Of a stretch of 33,042 nucleotides of DNA, positions 1 to 9,030 are shown piece after piece. Below the pieces are notes generated by a model. The model searched no databases. It was not told the origin of the DNA and saw nothing but the letters and a program-made list of their open reading frames with translations. Position numbers and translations under genes: made by a program. Position 1 is the first letter of the stretch, and every line of letters starts with the position of its first letter. Origin of the DNA: Hyphomicrobiales bacterium (GTDB lineage Bacteria; Pseudomonadota; Alphaproteobacteria; Rhizobiales; Rhodomicrobiaceae); NCBI GenBank assembly GCA_019634405.1, contig JAHQVI010000129.1, positions 1 through 33,042 of the forward strand, in the 5' to 3' direction.

Positions 1-157
1 AGTGTTCAGGCCCGGTCACGCCTTCATAGCTCCAGGACGGCCGGACCTGCTGATCGCCGGCAGGCGGCACCTGAGCGCGCAAGCGTAAAGGCGCGAGCGC
101 GGTTGCGCCGCCGGCAAGCGCCTTGATGAGAAATCGTCTTGAAAAAATCTGCCTCAC
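1..157 (-). CDS. alpha-carbonic anhydrase, N-terminal part (truncated by left window edge), Tat-type signal
   Basis: Own reverse-strand translation from GTG at 157 (alternative in-frame GTG at 166; in-frame TGA further upstream): VRQIFSRRFLIKALAGGATALAPLRLRAQVPPAGDQQVRPSWSYEGVTGPEH. SRRFLIK resembles a twin-arginine motif; WSYEGxxGPEH is the N-terminal hallmark of alpha-class carbonic anhydrases. Not in the supplied ORF track. Confidence 0.72.
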   Translation of the reverse strand, partial: MRQIFSRRFLIKALAGGATALAPLRLRAQVPPAGDQQVRPSWSYEGVTGPEH

Positions 158-335
158 CCGCGTCACTTCATCACCCGGACCGTTGATTCCGCATTTTGCC
201 CCTGCTTTTCAGTGCAAACGGCCCTCGAATATGCCGCCTCGAATTTGTAACTGCCATCACGCAGGAGAACAAGTCAGCACAATGCCCGGCTCGGACCGAA
301 CGCGGATAAATCAACATGTGCTTTTTTCTGCTTCA

Positions 336-1382
336 CTATCGGGAAGGTGGCGCTGTGCTCTCGCGTATGACCAGTTCGGTTCCGAGAGTTTTGCTGCGTT
401 CATCCGCGGGTATCGTTTTCTCCTGCACCAGCTCTATCAGGAGCCTTGCCGCTTCGAAACCCATGACTTCGCTCGGCTGACGAATCGTCGTCAGTTCCGG
501 CTCACAGAAGGCGGTAAATTCAATGCCGTCAAACCCGACTACCGAGACATCGGCCGGAACCGAAATGCCCGCCTCCCGCAATGTCTTCATGAAGCCGATT
601 GCCATCATGTCGCTTATGGCGAACACAGCCGTCGGCCGCTTGGACGATTCGATAAATTGTAGTCCCGCCCCTATCCCGCTGGCCCCAGTAAAGTCACCCG
701 GATAGCGAACAATTTCGCTCACAGCGATCCCGGCCTCGGTAAGGACCTCGGTGAACCCGCCCCAGCGCTCATCGTCCACATAGCCAGGAGCGCCGGTCAC
801 ATAACCGAACGTACGGTGCCCAAGCTCAAGCAGATGCCAAGCGACTGCCGCGGCCCCTTCCCTTTCGCCGATCAGAACAGAAGGAATATCGCTTTTACCG
901 GGAACGCCGACAGCGACAATCGGTACATCGAGCTGATCGACGCGTAGCGTGTCACTCCTGATCATCTGTCCGTTCAGCAGAATGACGCCATCAACCTGCT
1001 TTGCCGCCACAAGATGAACAAGCTGAGTTTCCCGTTCCGGCCGCTCCAGAAGGCTGCCCGTAATCAAGCCATACCCCTCCGCAGACAGCGCATTTTCTAT
1101 TCCGATAAGCAACTCGCTAAAGAAGGGCGTAATACATGTGGGAAACACAACCAGAGCGAGCTTTGATCGCGCGGCGCGAAGACTGCGCGCCGCCACGTTC
1201 GGGATATAGCCTGTATTGCGGACCGCTTCGAGCACGCGCTCACGCGTATCCCGGGCAACGAGGCCAGGCGAGGACAGCGCGCGGCTGACTGTTGCCGTTG
1301 ACACGCCGGCCATATCCGCGACGTCGTCAATCGTTATCGAACCGCTGTAGCTTGAGGGACGCGCCCTTTTTTTACGAACCAT
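336..1382 (-). CDS. LacI-family transcriptional regulator
   Basis: N-terminal HTH ITIDDVADMAGVSTATVSRALSSPGLVARDTRERVLEAVRNTGYIPNVAARSLR and periplasmic-binding-like C-terminal domain. ORF track opens at 1421 (TTG); ATG at 1382 (MVRKKRARPSS) is more likely. Divergent from the ABC operon. Confidence 0.93.
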   Translation of the reverse strand: MVRKKRARPSSYSGSITIDDVADMAGVSTATVSRALSSPGLVARDTRERVLEAVRNTGYIPNVAARSLRAARSKLALVVFPTCITPFFSELLIGIENALSAEGYGLITGSLLERPERETQLVHLVAAKQVDGVILLNGQMIRSDTLRVDQLDVPIVAVGVPGKSDIPSVLIGEREGAAAVAWHLLELGHRTFGYVTGAPGYVDDERWGGFTEVLTEAGIAVSEIVRYPGDFTGASGIGAGLQFIESSKRPTAVFAISDMMAIGFMKTLREAGISVPADVSVVGFDGIEFTAFCEPELTTIRQPSEVMGFEAARLLIELVQEKTIPADERSKTLGTELVIRESTAPPSR

Positions 1383-1434
1383 CTTTTTAATTTCCAAGTC
1401 CCTCTTCTCACGAGAATACAACTATGCTATAAAA

Positions 1435-1448
1435 TGTAATCGATTACA
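1435..1448. promoter_or_regulatory. LacI-family operator, perfect palindrome TGTAATCGATTACA
   Basis: 14-bp perfect inverted repeat with central CG, in the divergent lacI-type/ABC intergenic region just upstream of the solute-binding protein gene. Confidence 0.8.
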
Positions 1449-1476
1449 AAAACACTCATTAGGGAGGAATATTATT

Positions 1477-2709
1477 ATGAATACAATAACGAGATTTATA
1501 TGCACTGCAACATTTGCATTTGTACTTCCCACAGCTGGGCAAGCACAGGAAATCAAAGCAGAAGTTCTGCATTGGTGGACGTCCGGCGGTGAAGCTGCCG
1601 CGATCGCAGAAATGGCTAACGCGTTCAAAGCTGAGGGTGGCGAATGGATCGATACGGCGATCGCCAACGGCGAACAGGCGCGAACCGCAGGGATCAACCG
1701 TATCGTTGGCGGCAATCCACCGACTGTCATGCAGTTCAACACGGGCGCGCAGTTCCATGAGGTCGTTGACAATGGGATGCTGAACCCGATTGAGGATGTG
1801 GCTTCGGCCAATAATTGGCGGGAAGTCCTTCCGGAAGTCCTGATTGAAGCAACGAACCGCAACGGCGAGTTTTATGCCGTACCTGTCAACATTCATGGGC
1901 AAAATTGGCTCTGGTACAATGTTGAAGCGTTTAAAAAGGCAGGCGTTGAACCGCCGAAAGACTTCGATGAACTTATTGCGGCTGCGCCGAAGCTGAAAGA
2001 GGCCGGCTTCATACCTCTCGCTCATGGCGGGCAGAACTGGCAGGATCATCTTCTTTTCGATGCTGTTGTCGTTGCGAAAGCTGGCAAAGAAATATTTAAG
2101 AACATCTATTTAACAACTGACGGAGAAGCGCTTAACAGCCCTGACTTCCGGAGTGCGATAGAGACATTTGCCGCTCTGCGCGAATTGACGGATGAAGGTT
2201 CGCCCGGACGCAGCTGGAACGACAGCACCAATCTCGTCATTACTGGCAAGGGTGCAACGCAGCTCATGGGCGATTGGGCCAAGGGCGAATTCATCGCCGC
2301 TGGCAAGACAATCGGCACGGATTACGGCTGCACGGTCATGCCGAACGGTTACATAATGGGCGGCGATGTCTGTGTCTTCCCGAAAGTTGATGATGAAGAA
2401 CAGAAAGCAGCCCAGTCCAAGCTCGCTGAACTCATGCTGTCGCAGGACGTACAGCTGGCGTTCAACAAGAAAAAGGGCTCGGTTCCGGCTCGCGTTGATC
2501 TGGATGTCTCCTCAATGGATGAATGCGCACAGCAAGGCATGACGGCTCTGAAAGATCCCGAACAGCAAGTCGGCAGCATCAACTACTTCGCCTCCTCTGA
2601 CCTCACCGGCGCAACGCGAGATGTTATCACGCAGTTCTGGGCTACGCCTTCCATGACGGCAGATGAATTCATCGAGAAGTTCGCTTCAGCGGTGAAATCT
2701 GCAAGCTAA
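1477..2709 (+). CDS. sugar ABC transporter extracellular solute-binding protein
   Basis: Signal peptide MNTITRFICTATFAFVLPTAGQAQ, then EVLHWWTSGGEAAAIAEMANAFKAEGG typical of family 1 sugar-binding proteins; AGGGAGG ribosome-binding site upstream; followed by permease and ATPase genes. Confidence 0.93.
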   Translation: MNTITRFICTATFAFVLPTAGQAQEIKAEVLHWWTSGGEAAAIAEMANAFKAEGGEWIDTAIANGEQARTAGINRIVGGNPPTVMQFNTGAQFHEVVDNGMLNPIEDVASANNWREVLPEVLIEATNRNGEFYAVPVNIHGQNWLWYNVEAFKKAGVEPPKDFDELIAAAPKLKEAGFIPLAHGGQNWQDHLLFDAVVVAKAGKEIFKNIYLTTDGEALNSPDFRSAIETFAALRELTDEGSPGRSWNDSTNLVITGKGATQLMGDWAKGEFIAAGKTIGTDYGCTVMPNGYIMGGDVCVFPKVDDEEQKAAQSKLAELMLSQDVQLAFNKKKGSVPARVDLDVSSMDECAQQGMTALKDPEQQVGSINYFASSDLTGATRDVITQFWATPSMTADEFIEKFASAVKSAS

Positions 2710-2722
2710 CAGGCCTGCACTT

Positions 2723-2755
2723 CCCCGGTCCGCCCCTCCCGGGCCGGGGTTTTTT
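2723..2755 (+). terminator. intra-operon Rho-independent terminator/attenuator
   Basis: CCCCGGTCCG (2723-2732) - loop - CGGGCCGGGG (2740-2749), one G.U pair, followed by six T (2750-2755); lies between solute-binding protein and first permease. Confidence 0.8.
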
Positions 2756-2770
2756 AGACTGGACCTGCCT

Positions 2771-3676
2771 ATGGATTCCCAAATTACAAATGCCGGACGG
2801 CCGCGATTCAGAAATCTTGCGGCTGTGATCGCGCTCATCCCCGCAACGGCGGCTGTCGTCGTCGTCTATATCGGCTGCATGCTTTGGACCGTGCGTCTTT
2901 CTTTTACAAGCTCCAAGCTACTACCCATATTTGACTGGGTTGGCCTTTCACAATATTCCCGTCTGTTCTTGAATGAACGCTTTAGTGTTGCAGTCGAAAA
3001 CATCGTTATCTTCGGCGTTCTTTTCATTGCCGGATGCCTGATCCTGGGATTTCTACTTGCGGTCTTCATCGATCAGAAAGTCCGGGGCGAAGCCGTTTTC
3101 CGCACGATTTTCCTTTATCCTTACGCGATGTCATTCGTGGTGACCGGACTTGCCTGGCAATGGTTTCTCAATCCAACGCATGGCGTTCAGAAACTGGGAC
3201 GCGACCTCGGTTTCGAAAACTTCACCTTCAACTGGCTTGTCACGCAGGACATGGTCATCTACACGATCGTCATTGCCGCAATCTGGCAAGGCTCCGGCCT
3301 TGTCATGTGTATCTTGCTGGCGGGGCTGCGCGGCGTGGATGAAAGCCTGTGGAAGGCGGCGCGCGTCGATGGCATACCGGCATGGCGCTACTATCTGTTC
3401 ATTGTGCTGCCGCTGCTCGGGCCGATGATCGTCACCGCGGTCGTGCTGCTGTCCATCAGCGTCGTCAAGCTTTATGACCTTGTCGTTGCAATGACCAAAG
3501 GCGGACCCGGAATCGCCTCCGACGTCCCTGCAAAATTCGTCATGGATCACTTCTTCGAGCGCAACAATGTTGGCCTGGCCACGGCTGCGGCGACGATGAT
3601 GCTGATCGCCGTCGCGTCAATTCTGGCGCCCTGGCTGTATCAAACCTATATCCGACCGGCAGGGAGGGTCGCATGA
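2771..3676 (+). CDS. sugar ABC transporter permease (MalF/UgpA-like)
   Basis: Multi-TM protein with the conserved EAA-loop region ESLWKAARVDGIPAWRYYLFIVLPLLGP. Confidence 0.92.
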   Translation: MDSQITNAGRPRFRNLAAVIALIPATAAVVVVYIGCMLWTVRLSFTSSKLLPIFDWVGLSQYSRLFLNERFSVAVENIVIFGVLFIAGCLILGFLLAVFIDQKVRGEAVFRTIFLYPYAMSFVVTGLAWQWFLNPTHGVQKLGRDLGFENFTFNWLVTQDMVIYTIVIAAIWQGSGLVMCILLAGLRGVDESLWKAARVDGIPAWRYYLFIVLPLLGPMIVTAVVLLSISVVKLYDLVVAMTKGGPGIASDVPAKFVMDHFFERNNVGLATAAATMMLIAVASILAPWLYQTYIRPAGRVA

Positions 3677-4557
3677 CAATGATGCAAGCCTCAGGGCGCC
3701 GCCCGAGCCGCATCTCGGCAGGCACGATCGGCATTTACGCCTTCCTGCTGATTGCAGCCGTGTTTTTCCTGTTGCCAGCCTGGATCATGCTGATGACCTC
3801 CCTCAAACCGATGGAGGAAATCCGCCTGGGCAATATCCTGATGTGGCCGAATGCGGTCACGTTCGAACCATGGATCAGAGCGTGGTCGGAAGCCTGTACG
3901 GGGCTGGATTGCCGGGGCGTAAGCGTCGGCTTCTGGAATTCGGTTCGCATCCTCATTCCATCGCTGATCCTCTCGATCGCCGCAGGCGCGGTCACGGGCT
4001 ATGCGCTGAGCTTCTGGCGGGTGCGCGGCGCAAATGTGATGTTCGGCCTTTTGCTGCTCGGCGCTTTCATCCCCTATCAGGTCTTTCTGTATCCTCTGGT
4101 CCGCATTTTCGCGGTCACCGGAATCTATAATTCCTTTGCCTGTATCGTGCTGGTGCATGTTATATTCGGCCTGCCAATCATGACGCTGCTGTTCCGCAAC
4201 TATTATGCGAGCCTGCCGGTTGAGCTGTTCAAGGCGGCGCGTGTCGATGGCGGCGGGTTCTGGTCGATCTTCATCAGAATCATACTGCCCATGTCGACGC
4301 CGATCCTGATCGTCGCCACGATCCTTCAGGTCACCGGAATCTGGAACGACTTCCTCTTTGGGCTGACATTTGCAGGCCGGGACAACCTGCCGATGACGGT
4401 TCAGCTGAACAACATTGTGTCTTCAAGACAGGGCGAGAGCCAATACAACACTGAGATGGCGGCGACGATCCTGACAGCGATGATTCCTCTGGCCGTCTAT
4501 TTCATATCCGGACGCTGGTTCGTTCGCGGCATCGCCTCTGGCGCAGTAAAGGGTTGA
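3673..4557 (+). CDS. sugar ABC transporter permease (MalG/UgpE-like)
   Basis: Multi-TM protein with EAA loop VELFKAARVDGGGFWSIFIRIILPMSTP; ATGA overlap with upstream permease stop (3673-3676). Confidence 0.92.
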   Translation: MTMMQASGRRPSRISAGTIGIYAFLLIAAVFFLLPAWIMLMTSLKPMEEIRLGNILMWPNAVTFEPWIRAWSEACTGLDCRGVSVGFWNSVRILIPSLILSIAAGAVTGYALSFWRVRGANVMFGLLLLGAFIPYQVFLYPLVRIFAVTGIYNSFACIVLVHVIFGLPIMTLLFRNYYASLPVELFKAARVDGGGFWSIFIRIILPMSTPILIVATILQVTGIWNDFLFGLTFAGRDNLPMTVQLNNIVSSRQGESQYNTEMAATILTAMIPLAVYFISGRWFVRGIASGAVKG

Positions 4558-4561
4558 ATAT

Positions 4562-5641
4562 ATGTCTTCTGTCTCTATTCGGGACCTGACGGTCGCATTC
4601 GGCAGTACGCGCGTCCTGAACGGCCTGTCGCTTGACGTACAAGCGGGCGAATTCATTGTGCTGCTTGGTCCCTCCGGCTGCGGAAAGTCTACGCTGCTCA
4701 ATGCCGTTGCAGGTCTGCTCGACGTTGCGGACGGGCAGGTCTGGATCGGCGAGCGCAATGTAACCTGGCACGAACCGAAGGACCGCGGCATCGCAATGGT
4801 GTTTCAGTCCTACGCGCTCTATCCACGCATGAATGTCCGCAACAACATGGCGTTCGGGCTGCGAATGGCGAAAACGCCCAAAGCCGAGATCGAGGAGCGC
4901 GTCACGCGCGCCGCAGAGCTTTTGCAGATATCGCATCTGCTGGATCGCAGGCCCGATCAGCTCTCCGGTGGTCAGCGGCAACGCGTTGCGATCGGCCGTG
5001 CTCTGGTGCGCGATGCGCATGTCTTCCTGTTCGACGAGCCACTTTCAAACCTCGACGCCCAGCTTCGCAATGAATTGCGCGTCGAGATCAAGAAGCTGCA
5101 TCAGAAAATCGATACGACGACAATGATCTATGTCACCCATGATCAGATCGAGGCGTTGACGCTGGCTGACCGCATTGTCGTTATGAAGGATCAGAAGATC
5201 CAGCAAATGGGAACGCCGGACGAAATCTATCTTCATCCGGCCAATCTGTTCGTCGCCGGGTTTGTCGGCAGTCCACAGATGAATTTCTTCGAGGGCGAGT
5301 TGACCGGCGGGCCCGGGGGCGCTGCATTCAAGTCCGGAGAGCTGCACCTGCCGCTTGACGGTTACAATTTCAACAGCGCCCCCGTCACCGGCCAGCGCCT
5401 CACTCTGGGCATCCGCCCCGAACACATCTCGATCACGGAGAACGGGCCCTGGCAAGGCTTCAAGACGGAACTGGTGGAAACCCATGGCGCTGACAATCTC
5501 ATCTGGGTGGGCGGCCACAATCATTCGTTACGATTGCGCCAGCCGGGTGACTGCAAACCGGCGCTCGGATCACCGCTGACGCTTGCACCGGATATGTCAC
5601 ACATCTCGCTTTTCGATACGCAAACATCGATGCGTATCTAA
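4562..5641 (+). CDS. sugar ABC transporter ATP-binding protein (MalK/UgpC/MsmK type)
   Basis: Walker A GPSGCGKST, signature LSGGQRQRVAIGRAL, Walker B VFLFDEPLSNLD, H-loop YVTHDQIEA, C-terminal regulatory/OB-like domain. Confidence 0.95.
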   Translation: MSSVSIRDLTVAFGSTRVLNGLSLDVQAGEFIVLLGPSGCGKSTLLNAVAGLLDVADGQVWIGERNVTWHEPKDRGIAMVFQSYALYPRMNVRNNMAFGLRMAKTPKAEIEERVTRAAELLQISHLLDRRPDQLSGGQRQRVAIGRALVRDAHVFLFDEPLSNLDAQLRNELRVEIKKLHQKIDTTTMIYVTHDQIEALTLADRIVVMKDQKIQQMGTPDEIYLHPANLFVAGFVGSPQMNFFEGELTGGPGGAAFKSGELHLPLDGYNFNSAPVTGQRLTLGIRPEHISITENGPWQGFKTELVETHGADNLIWVGGHNHSLRLRQPGDCKPALGSPLTLAPDMSHISLFDTQTSMRI

Positions 5642-5670
5642 CTGACAATCCATAATAATCGAGGATGATC

Positions 5671-6438
5671 ATGAATATAGCTGACGAACTATCTATCCAG
5701 CTTTACTCACTTCGGGACTATGGCGATTTCGAAAGGCAGCTCGCCACGCTTGCGGAAATCGGCTTCAAGCGCGTAGAACTTATCGGCGGACATCTCCAGA
5801 ACGCCTCCGATACGCGCGCCAAACTTGATGCACATGGCATGACCGCGCCGACAGGCCACATCTCGATGGCGGACTTGCAAGATCGCATCGACTGGGTCAT
5901 CGAACAGGCAAAGACGATCGGTCTTGTGGAGCTGTACATGCCAGCTGTCCCGGACAATCAACGTGTTGCGCCTGCAGATGCGTGGCGTAAGATCGGCGTC
6001 GACCTGGGCAATCTGGCCCAGAAGATGCACGATGCCGGTCTGAATCTTGGCTATCACAATCATGACTGGGAGCTGAAAGCCTACGAAGACGGAACAACGC
6101 CGCTCCAGCATCTTTTCGAAGGCGCTGAAGGCTCACCGCTGACCTTCGAGGTCGACGCCGCCTGGCTCGTTCGCGGCAATGCCGATCCGGTTGAATGGAT
6201 GGAAAAGCACAAGGACCGAATGACAGCCGTCCATGTGAAGGACATCGCTCCAAATGGCGAAAATCGCGATGAAGATGGCTGGGCCGACATTGGATCGGGC
6301 ACGATGGACTGGCCCGCGCTCTGGCGGAAATCGCTCGATCTCGGCGCAAAATGGATGGTCCTCGAACACGACAAGCCGAAAGATCCCGTCGGCTTTGCCC
6401 GCAACAGCCGCGCCTATCTGCTAGAACAACTTTCGTAG
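5671..6438 (+). CDS. sugar phosphate isomerase/epimerase (xylose isomerase-like TIM barrel)
   Basis: MNIADELSIQLYSLRDYGDFERQLATLAEIGFKRVEL..., metal-site segments GYHNHDWE, VDAAW, VHVKDI, LEHD. Confidence 0.88.
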   Translation: MNIADELSIQLYSLRDYGDFERQLATLAEIGFKRVELIGGHLQNASDTRAKLDAHGMTAPTGHISMADLQDRIDWVIEQAKTIGLVELYMPAVPDNQRVAPADAWRKIGVDLGNLAQKMHDAGLNLGYHNHDWELKAYEDGTTPLQHLFEGAEGSPLTFEVDAAWLVRGNADPVEWMEKHKDRMTAVHVKDIAPNGENRDEDGWADIGSGTMDWPALWRKSLDLGAKWMVLEHDKPKDPVGFARNSRAYLLEQLS

Positions 6439-6449
6439 GACTGAGAATT

Positions 6450-7589
6450 ATGAAGCAAATGAAACTCGGTGTTGTCGGCTGCGGCAACATCAGCGACGCC
6501 TATCTGCGCGGTGGCGCAAACTCAAAAATCGTCGCTGTAAAATCCGTCACCGACATCAATCCGGACTCCGCGAAAACCAAGGCGGAAACCCATGGTGTTT
6601 CGGCCGTTACCTATGACGAAATGCTGGCCGATCCCGACGTGCAGATCATCATCAATCTGACCGTTCCGCAAGCCCATGCCGAAATCAGCAAGCTGGCGCT
6701 GCAGGCCGGCAAGCACGTCTATTCGGAAAAACCATTCGCGGTGACATTCTCCGAGGCGCAGGAACTGGTCAGGGTGGCTGATGATCGCAAGCTGCGCATA
6801 GGCTCGGCGCCGGATACATTTCTCGGCGCAGGCCATCAGACTGTCCGCAAGCTGATTGATGAAGGACGGATCGGAACCGTGACCGGTGGAGCCGTGACAT
6901 TCGCAACACCGGGCATGGAAATGTGGCATCCCAACCCGTTCTTTTTCTTCCAGAAAGGCGGCGGTCCCGTTCTCGATATTGGCTGCTATCCGATCACGCA
7001 GCTTGTCAATTGCCTTGGCCCCGTGCGCAGTGTTGTCGCCCATGCCTCGAAAGGGCAGGAGAAACGCACGATCACCAGCGATTTGCACAAGGGCGAGCAG
7101 GTCACCGTCGAGGTTCCAACGACCGTGAACGGCATTCTCGATTTCGCGAATGGCGCGAATGTCTCCTTCACAGCGTCGTGGGATATCTGGAAACATCAGC
7201 GCAAGCCGATCGAACTTTACGGCACCGAAGGCAGCATCCTCAATCCCGACCCGAACTTTTTTGGCGGAGCCGTCAAGATCAGCGCACGCAATGGCGACTG
7301 GGAAGCAATCGACATCAGCACACAGCCTTTCGGCAAACCCAACCAGCCAGCGGGCGAAGGCCGGGAAGTTGCGAATTACCGCATGGCTGGCGTCTACGAC
7401 ATGGCCGCAGCAATCAACAGCGGCAGATCGCACCGCGCCAATGGCGGTCTCGCTCTGCATGTTCTAGAAATCATGGAGAGCCTGGAGCGGGCCTCTTCGG
7501 AGAACCGCCGCATCTACACGGAAACAAGCTGCGAGCGCCCTGCAACCGTTCCCCAGGGCGAGGGCGAAGAGGTTTTCCTCGCTGAATAG
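6450..7589 (+). CDS. Gfo/Idh/MocA family oxidoreductase
   Basis: N-terminal GVVGCGNISDAYLRG dinucleotide fold and YSEKPFAVT motif; start set to ATG 6450 (MKQMKLGVVG) rather than the track start at 6351, which overlaps the previous gene. Confidence 0.92.
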   Translation: MKQMKLGVVGCGNISDAYLRGGANSKIVAVKSVTDINPDSAKTKAETHGVSAVTYDEMLADPDVQIIINLTVPQAHAEISKLALQAGKHVYSEKPFAVTFSEAQELVRVADDRKLRIGSAPDTFLGAGHQTVRKLIDEGRIGTVTGGAVTFATPGMEMWHPNPFFFFQKGGGPVLDIGCYPITQLVNCLGPVRSVVAHASKGQEKRTITSDLHKGEQVTVEVPTTVNGILDFANGANVSFTASWDIWKHQRKPIELYGTEGSILNPDPNFFGGAVKISARNGDWEAIDISTQPFGKPNQPAGEGREVANYRMAGVYDMAAAINSGRSHRANGGLALHVLEIMESLERASSENRRIYTETSCERPATVPQGEGEEVFLAE

Positions 7590-7640
7590 AGCAATCCTTC
7601 CTGACAGGTGCTATAGTCGCCCTTCCTCTTGACCGTATTC

Positions 7641-7671
7641 CGGCGTTGCCACGACACTGGCGGCAACGCCG
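7641..7671. repeat. inverted repeat CGGCGTTGCC-N11-GGCAACGCCG
   Basis: 10-bp perfect arms 7641-7650 and 7662-7671 between the Gfo/Idh/MocA and aldo/keto reductase genes; no T tract on the + strand. Confidence 0.7.
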
Positions 7672-7688
7672 AAAAAGGACCAACGATC

Positions 7689-8726
7689 ATGACCGGTAAA
7701 TGGAGCGCGAATCCAAAGCGCTATGACGACATGCTTTATCGCCGCTGCGGGCATTCGGGCATAAGGCTGCCCGCGATCTCGCTGGGTCTCTGGCATAATT
7801 TCGGCGGCGTCTCGCCGCTCGACAATGCGCGAAATATGCTGTTCCGCGCATTTGATCTTGGCGTGACCCATTTCGATCTCGCCAATAATTACGGCCCTTC
7901 GCCTGGCTCGGCGGAGGAAAATTTCGGACGCATATTGAAATCGGACCTCGGCGCATATCGCGATGAGCTGATCATCTCCACAAAAGCGGGCTATCTGATG
8001 TGGCCCGGACCTTACGGTGAATGGGGATCGCGCAAATATCTCCTGGCGAGCCTCGATCAAAGCCTGGCGCGGATGGGGCTGGACTATGTCGACATCTTTT
8101 ACTCGCACAGGCTTGATCCCGACACACCGCTTGAGGAAACGCTTGGGGCTCTGGATACGGCCGTGCGATCAGGCAAAGCGCTCTATGCCGGCATATCCTC
8201 CTACTCGGCCAGCAAAACGGCGGAAGCTGCCAAAATCCTGCGCGGGATGGGTACGCCCTGCCTGATCCATCAGCCCGCCTATTCGATGTTCAACCGCTGG
8301 GTCGAAGGCGGCTTGCTCGATGTTCTAGGACAGGAGAAAATTGGCTGTATCGCCTTCTCCCCGCTTGCTCAAGGGCTGCTCACGAACAAATATCTCAATG
8401 GCATCCCCAAGGGCTCGCGCGGCGCGGATGAGACAAGCCATTTCCGCAAGGAATTCCTGACGGAGAAAAACCTTGAGCACATTCGCGGACTGAATGCGAT
8501 CGCAGAGCGCCGCGGCCAGACGCTGGCCCAGATGGCAATTGCGTGGGTGCTGCGCGATGAACGTGTCACGACCGCGCTGATCGGAGCCAGTAATCCATCG
8601 CAGATAGAAAACAGCATTGGCGCGCTCGCCAGGCTCGACTTCTCGAACGAAGACCTTAAGGAGATTGATGGTCTGTGCCTGGAAGCAGGAATCGACCTGT
8701 GGACACGCTCTTCCTCAATAAGCTGA
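7689..8726 (+). CDS. aldo/keto reductase (YghZ / L-glyceraldehyde-3-phosphate reductase-like)
   Basis: YRRCGHSGIRLPAISLGLWHNFG, DLANNYGPSPGSAEENFGRIL, DYVDIFYSHRLDPDTPLEETLGALDTAVRSGKALYAGISSYS. Start set to ATG 7689. Confidence 0.9.
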   Translation: MTGKWSANPKRYDDMLYRRCGHSGIRLPAISLGLWHNFGGVSPLDNARNMLFRAFDLGVTHFDLANNYGPSPGSAEENFGRILKSDLGAYRDELIISTKAGYLMWPGPYGEWGSRKYLLASLDQSLARMGLDYVDIFYSHRLDPDTPLEETLGALDTAVRSGKALYAGISSYSASKTAEAAKILRGMGTPCLIHQPAYSMFNRWVEGGLLDVLGQEKIGCIAFSPLAQGLLTNKYLNGIPKGSRGADETSHFRKEFLTEKNLEHIRGLNAIAERRGQTLAQMAIAWVLRDERVTTALIGASNPSQIENSIGALARLDFSNEDLKEIDGLCLEAGIDLWTRSSSIS

Positions 8727-8745
8727 CCCCGCGTCAGATCAGGCG

Positions 8746-9030
8746 CTATTGCGCCAGATGATTTCGGAATCCCGTGTCGATTCTGCGCCTGCCGGCCAGC
8801 TTCTGCGTCATGGCGCCGGCGGCCGGCAACACGGAACGATAAAGATTGCCTCTGGCGGTGGTCAGCGCAGGATGCGCCGCCGAGGCCCGCTCAAATTCTT
8901 CGAAGCCCGCGACTGCAACATCTTCCGCCACATTAACAACTCTGCATTCCGCCACAGCATCAGACCGAAAAGTGGACGCCTGTTGTCGGATAAATCCGAA
9001 AGCCGCTTCGACGGCGGCGTTTAAAAGTCT
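8746..9030 (-). pseudogene. remnant of a LacI-family regulator C-terminal domain
   Basis: Reverse-strand translation contains VNVAEDVAVAGFEEFERASAAHPALTTARGNLY ... RRIDTGF, resembling LacI-family VPEDVAVVGFDD..A....PPLTTVR...; no HTH or N-terminal half; upstream coding dissolves into AT-rich DNA. Confidence 0.6.

Noticed and set aside
123-662. 179-aa plus-strand ORF at the left end
   Set aside because: Antisense to the LacI regulator and to the carbonic anhydrase start; no recognisable domain.
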